Of a DNA stretch of 64,000 nucleotides, positions 62,426 to 64,000 are shown piece by piece. The position numbers and the translations under genes were made by a program. The notes beneath the pieces were generated by a model. It searched no databases. It was not told where the DNA came from and was given only the letters and a program-made list of their open reading frames with translations. Every line of letters starts with the position of its first letter. Position 1 is the first letter of the stretch. Source of the DNA: Pseudomonadota bacterium (lineage in GTDB: Bacteria > Pseudomonadota > Gammaproteobacteria > Burkholderiales > Rhodocyclaceae); the NCBI GenBank assembly GCA_018241665.1, contig JAFEDK010000026.1, forward strand, positions 184,239-248,238. Reading direction: 5' to 3'.

Positions 62426-63480
62426 AGGCTCACCTTGGGCATCAGTTGGGAAGGCGCGGCCGGCGTGTGGGCCGGGACGGGCGTCGCGGGCTGCGCGTCG
62501 AGCTTGAGGATGCGCCGCGTCGGCAGCATCTCGAAGCCCAGGCGGCGCTGCAGGAAGCCGCCGAGCCCCTCGCGGAAGAACAGGGTCATGGCGATGGCCA
62601 GCAGGCCGAGGCCCATCTGGTACCAGGTGCCGTAGTCGCTGAAGAACTTGTTGAGGGCCCAGAACACCACGGCACCGATCAGCGGCCCCTCGATGCGGCC
62701 GATGCCGCCGATCATCACGATGAAGATCGCGAAAGCCGTCCAGTTCACCCCGAAGGCGGCATCCGGACTGATGCGCAGGTTGCTGACGAAGTACAGCGCC
62801 CCGGCCATGCCGCAGCCGAAGGCAGCCACCACATACACCGCCAGCTTCATGCGGGCCACGCCGACACCCTGGCTCTCGGCCGCCACCTCGCTGTCGCGGA
62901 TGGCCTGCAGGGCCAGGCCCTGCTTGCTGCGCAGGAACAGGTACACCAGCGCGATGGCCGCCACCACGCAGCCCAGCGCGACCCAATAGGTGGTGTGCTC
63001 GCGGGTCGCCCGGCTGATCCCGCGCAGCGCCGTGAGGCTGGTGCCGGAACCGCCGCCGACCGCCGACACGTTGGCGATGCTGAGGCGGAACACCTCGGCG
63101 ATGACCCACGTGCCGATCGAGAAGTAGCCCCCATGCAGGCGGAAGGCCAGCCGCGACACCGGCAGCGCAGCCAGCGCCGACACCAGCGCCGCCAGCGGGA
63201 TGGCCAGGAAGGGATTGAAGCCGAGGAAGTTGCCGAGGCTCAGCATCACGTAGCCGCCAAGCCCGAAGAAGGCCTGCTGGCCCACCGACACCATGCCGCC
63301 GTAGCCGGCCAGCAGGTTCCACATCATCGCGAAGATCAGGTAGCAGGCGATCTCGACGAACTCCCGCATCCACGACGATTCGCCCCAGAAAGGCAGCGTC
63401 GCGGCGGCGACGCACAGCGCAGCGCCGATCCCGATGGTCGCCTGGGACGCCCGGGTGCTGCGAATGACGTTTGCACTCAT
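62422..63480 (-). CDS. livM: Branched-chain amino acid-type ABC permease LivM
   Basis: 352-aa inner-membrane permease of the HAAT family. ATG at 63480; upstream in-frame codons would overlap livH. About ten membrane segments, including YLIFAMMWNLLAGYGGMVSV and FAIFIVMIGGIGRIEGPLIG, the cytoplasmic loop that docks the ATPases. In aromatic-degrading betaproteobacteria such transporters next to meta-pathway genes are often proposed to import aromatic acids. No substrate-binding protein or ATPase genes are in view; they would be to the right. Confidence 0.92.
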   Translation of the reverse strand: MSANVIRSTRASQATIGIGAALCVAAATLPFWGESSWMREFVEIACYLIFAMMWNLLAGYGGMVSVGQQAFFGLGGYVMLSLGNFLGFNPFLAIPLAALVSALAALPVSRLAFRLHGGYFSIGTWVIAEVFRLSIANVSAVGGGSGTSLTALRGISRATREHTTYWVALGCVVAAIALVYLFLRSKQGLALQAIRDSEVAAESQGVGVARMKLAVYVVAAFGCGMAGALYFVSNLRISPDAAFGVNWTAFAIFIVMIGGIGRIEGPLIGAVVFWALNKFFSDYGTWYQMGLGLLAIAMTLFFREGLGGFLQRRLGFEMLPTRRILKLDAQPATPVPAHTPAAPSQLMPKVSL

Positions 63481-63485
63481 GTCTC

Positions 63486-64000
63486 TCAACCCTTCGTTTT
63501 CGGAAAAAGGCCGTTCGGGCGGACAAGCAGCACGGCCAGGAAGACCAGGTGCCCGAACCACACGCCCCAGCCCGGATCGAACTTGAAGCCCACCTGCTGG
63601 CTGACGCCGAGGACCAGCGCGCCGACGAAGGTGCCCCAGAAGGAGCCCATGCCGCCGATGATCACCGACTCGAAGGCGAACAGCAGCAGCAGCGGGCCAT
63701 CGGCCGGCGACACCGTCGTGCGCAGGCCCTGGAACAGGCCGGCCAGCGCGATCAGCACGAAGGCCAGGGCCGTCGCCACCGAATAGACCTTGGCCGAGTT
63801 CAGCCCCATCAACTCGGCCACCTCGCGGTCGTCGGACACGGCGCGGAAGGCGCGGCCGAGGGACGTCGTCGAGAACAGCAGCTGCAGGCCGGCGGTGCAG
63901 GCCAGCGCCGCGACCAGGATCAGCAGCGGCAGCGTGCCGACGTAGATGTCCCCGCCGAGGTTCAGGCTGCCGGTGGCCAGTTCGCCCGCGTCCAGCGAAC
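63486..64000 (-). CDS. livH: Branched-chain amino acid-type ABC permease LivH (5' end beyond the window)
   Basis: The open frame continues to the right edge; about 171 codons are visible. LivH-like features: RAFRAVSDDREVAELMGLNS, LFAFESVIIGGMGSFWGTFV and VFLAVLLVRPNGLFPKTKG at the C-terminus. It ends 5 bp before livM, so the two permeases are co-transcribed and pair in one transporter. Confidence 0.93.
   Translation of the reverse strand, partial: SLDAGELATGSLNLGGDIYVGTLPLLILVAALACTAGLQLLFSTTSLGRAFRAVSDDREVAELMGLNSAKVYSVATALAFVLIALAGLFQGLRTTVSPADGPLLLLFAFESVIIGGMGSFWGTFVGALVLGVSQQVGFKFDPGWGVWFGHLVFLAVLLVRPNGLFPKTKG

Noticed and set aside
1..64000. tRNA, rRNA, riboswitch or insertion sequence
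   Set aside because: Read through for T-loop-like GGTTCGAATCC, rRNA segments, transposase domains and terminal repeats; nothing convincing found. Covariance-model searches could not be run.

Overview
The window is a 64 kb stretch of GC-rich chromosome (roughly two thirds G+C by eye). Its gene content points to a betaproteobacterium, most likely of the Rhodocyclales (Azospira, Zoogloea or Thauera type). The pointers are a multicomponent phenol hydroxylase operon with a DmpR/MopR-type sigma-54 activator, a PEP-CTERM exported protein behind a sigma-54 promoter, beta-type MutL and PrfB, and Cache-type chemotaxis and GGDEF signalling proteins. This placement is inferred from gene families, not from a marker-gene comparison. 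I found no rRNA, tRNA, CRISPR array or complete transposon.

Left part (1-9.7 kb, mostly minus strand): an MdtAB-type RND efflux pair (mdtB runs off the left edge), a PepSY membrane protein with a TonB-dependent receptor, a small Met/Gly-rich exported protein and a 2H phosphoesterase. Around 4.2-4.4 kb a 16-bp tandem array runs into a perfect inverted pair of REP-like palindromes. The same palindrome recurs at 22.8 kb and 35.6 kb. Between 9.11 and 9.72 kb lie four copies of a repeat carrying DnaA-box-like sequences, in a convergent gap.

9.7-15 kb: a five-gene minus-strand operon, urc1-urc4-upp-rutR-like-codA, a bacterial version of the URC uracil-degradation route fed by cytosine deaminase. 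Its leader holds a near-perfect RutR box, a sigma-54-like promoter and an NtrC-like dyad.

15-31 kb: mainly housekeeping and signalling genes. These are a Pal-like lipoprotein, a class I amidotransferase, a MarR regulator, purT, a chemotaxis receptor, a secreted subtilase, mutL, a PAS-GGDEF-EAL protein behind an unknown helical protein, and two rRNA pseudouridine synthases.

31-41.5 kb: prfB (with its programmed frameshift) and lysS are separated by an unknown exported protein, a three-gene MksF-MksE-MksB-like condensin set with no visible JetD/MksG nuclease, and a diguanylate cyclase.

41.6-51.5 kb: a PEP-CTERM protein; a TetR-HlyD-ABC export operon with twin operators against its start codon; an H-NS-like protein; a papain-like protease fused to a six-repeat lectin-like propeller and followed by a chagasin-type inhibitor; a DnaQ/GIY-YIG nuclease.

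51.8-64 kb: phenol catabolism. dmpKLMNOP sits behind a textbook sigma-54 promoter. A lower-GC DarTG toxin-antitoxin module separates it from dmpR. Beyond a clear terminator, a second minus-strand operon carries a Liv-type transporter (livH partial, livM), a hemerythrin-like protein and a 2-hydroxypentadienoate hydratase. The catechol 2,3-dioxygenase and the remaining meta-pathway genes are not in the window.
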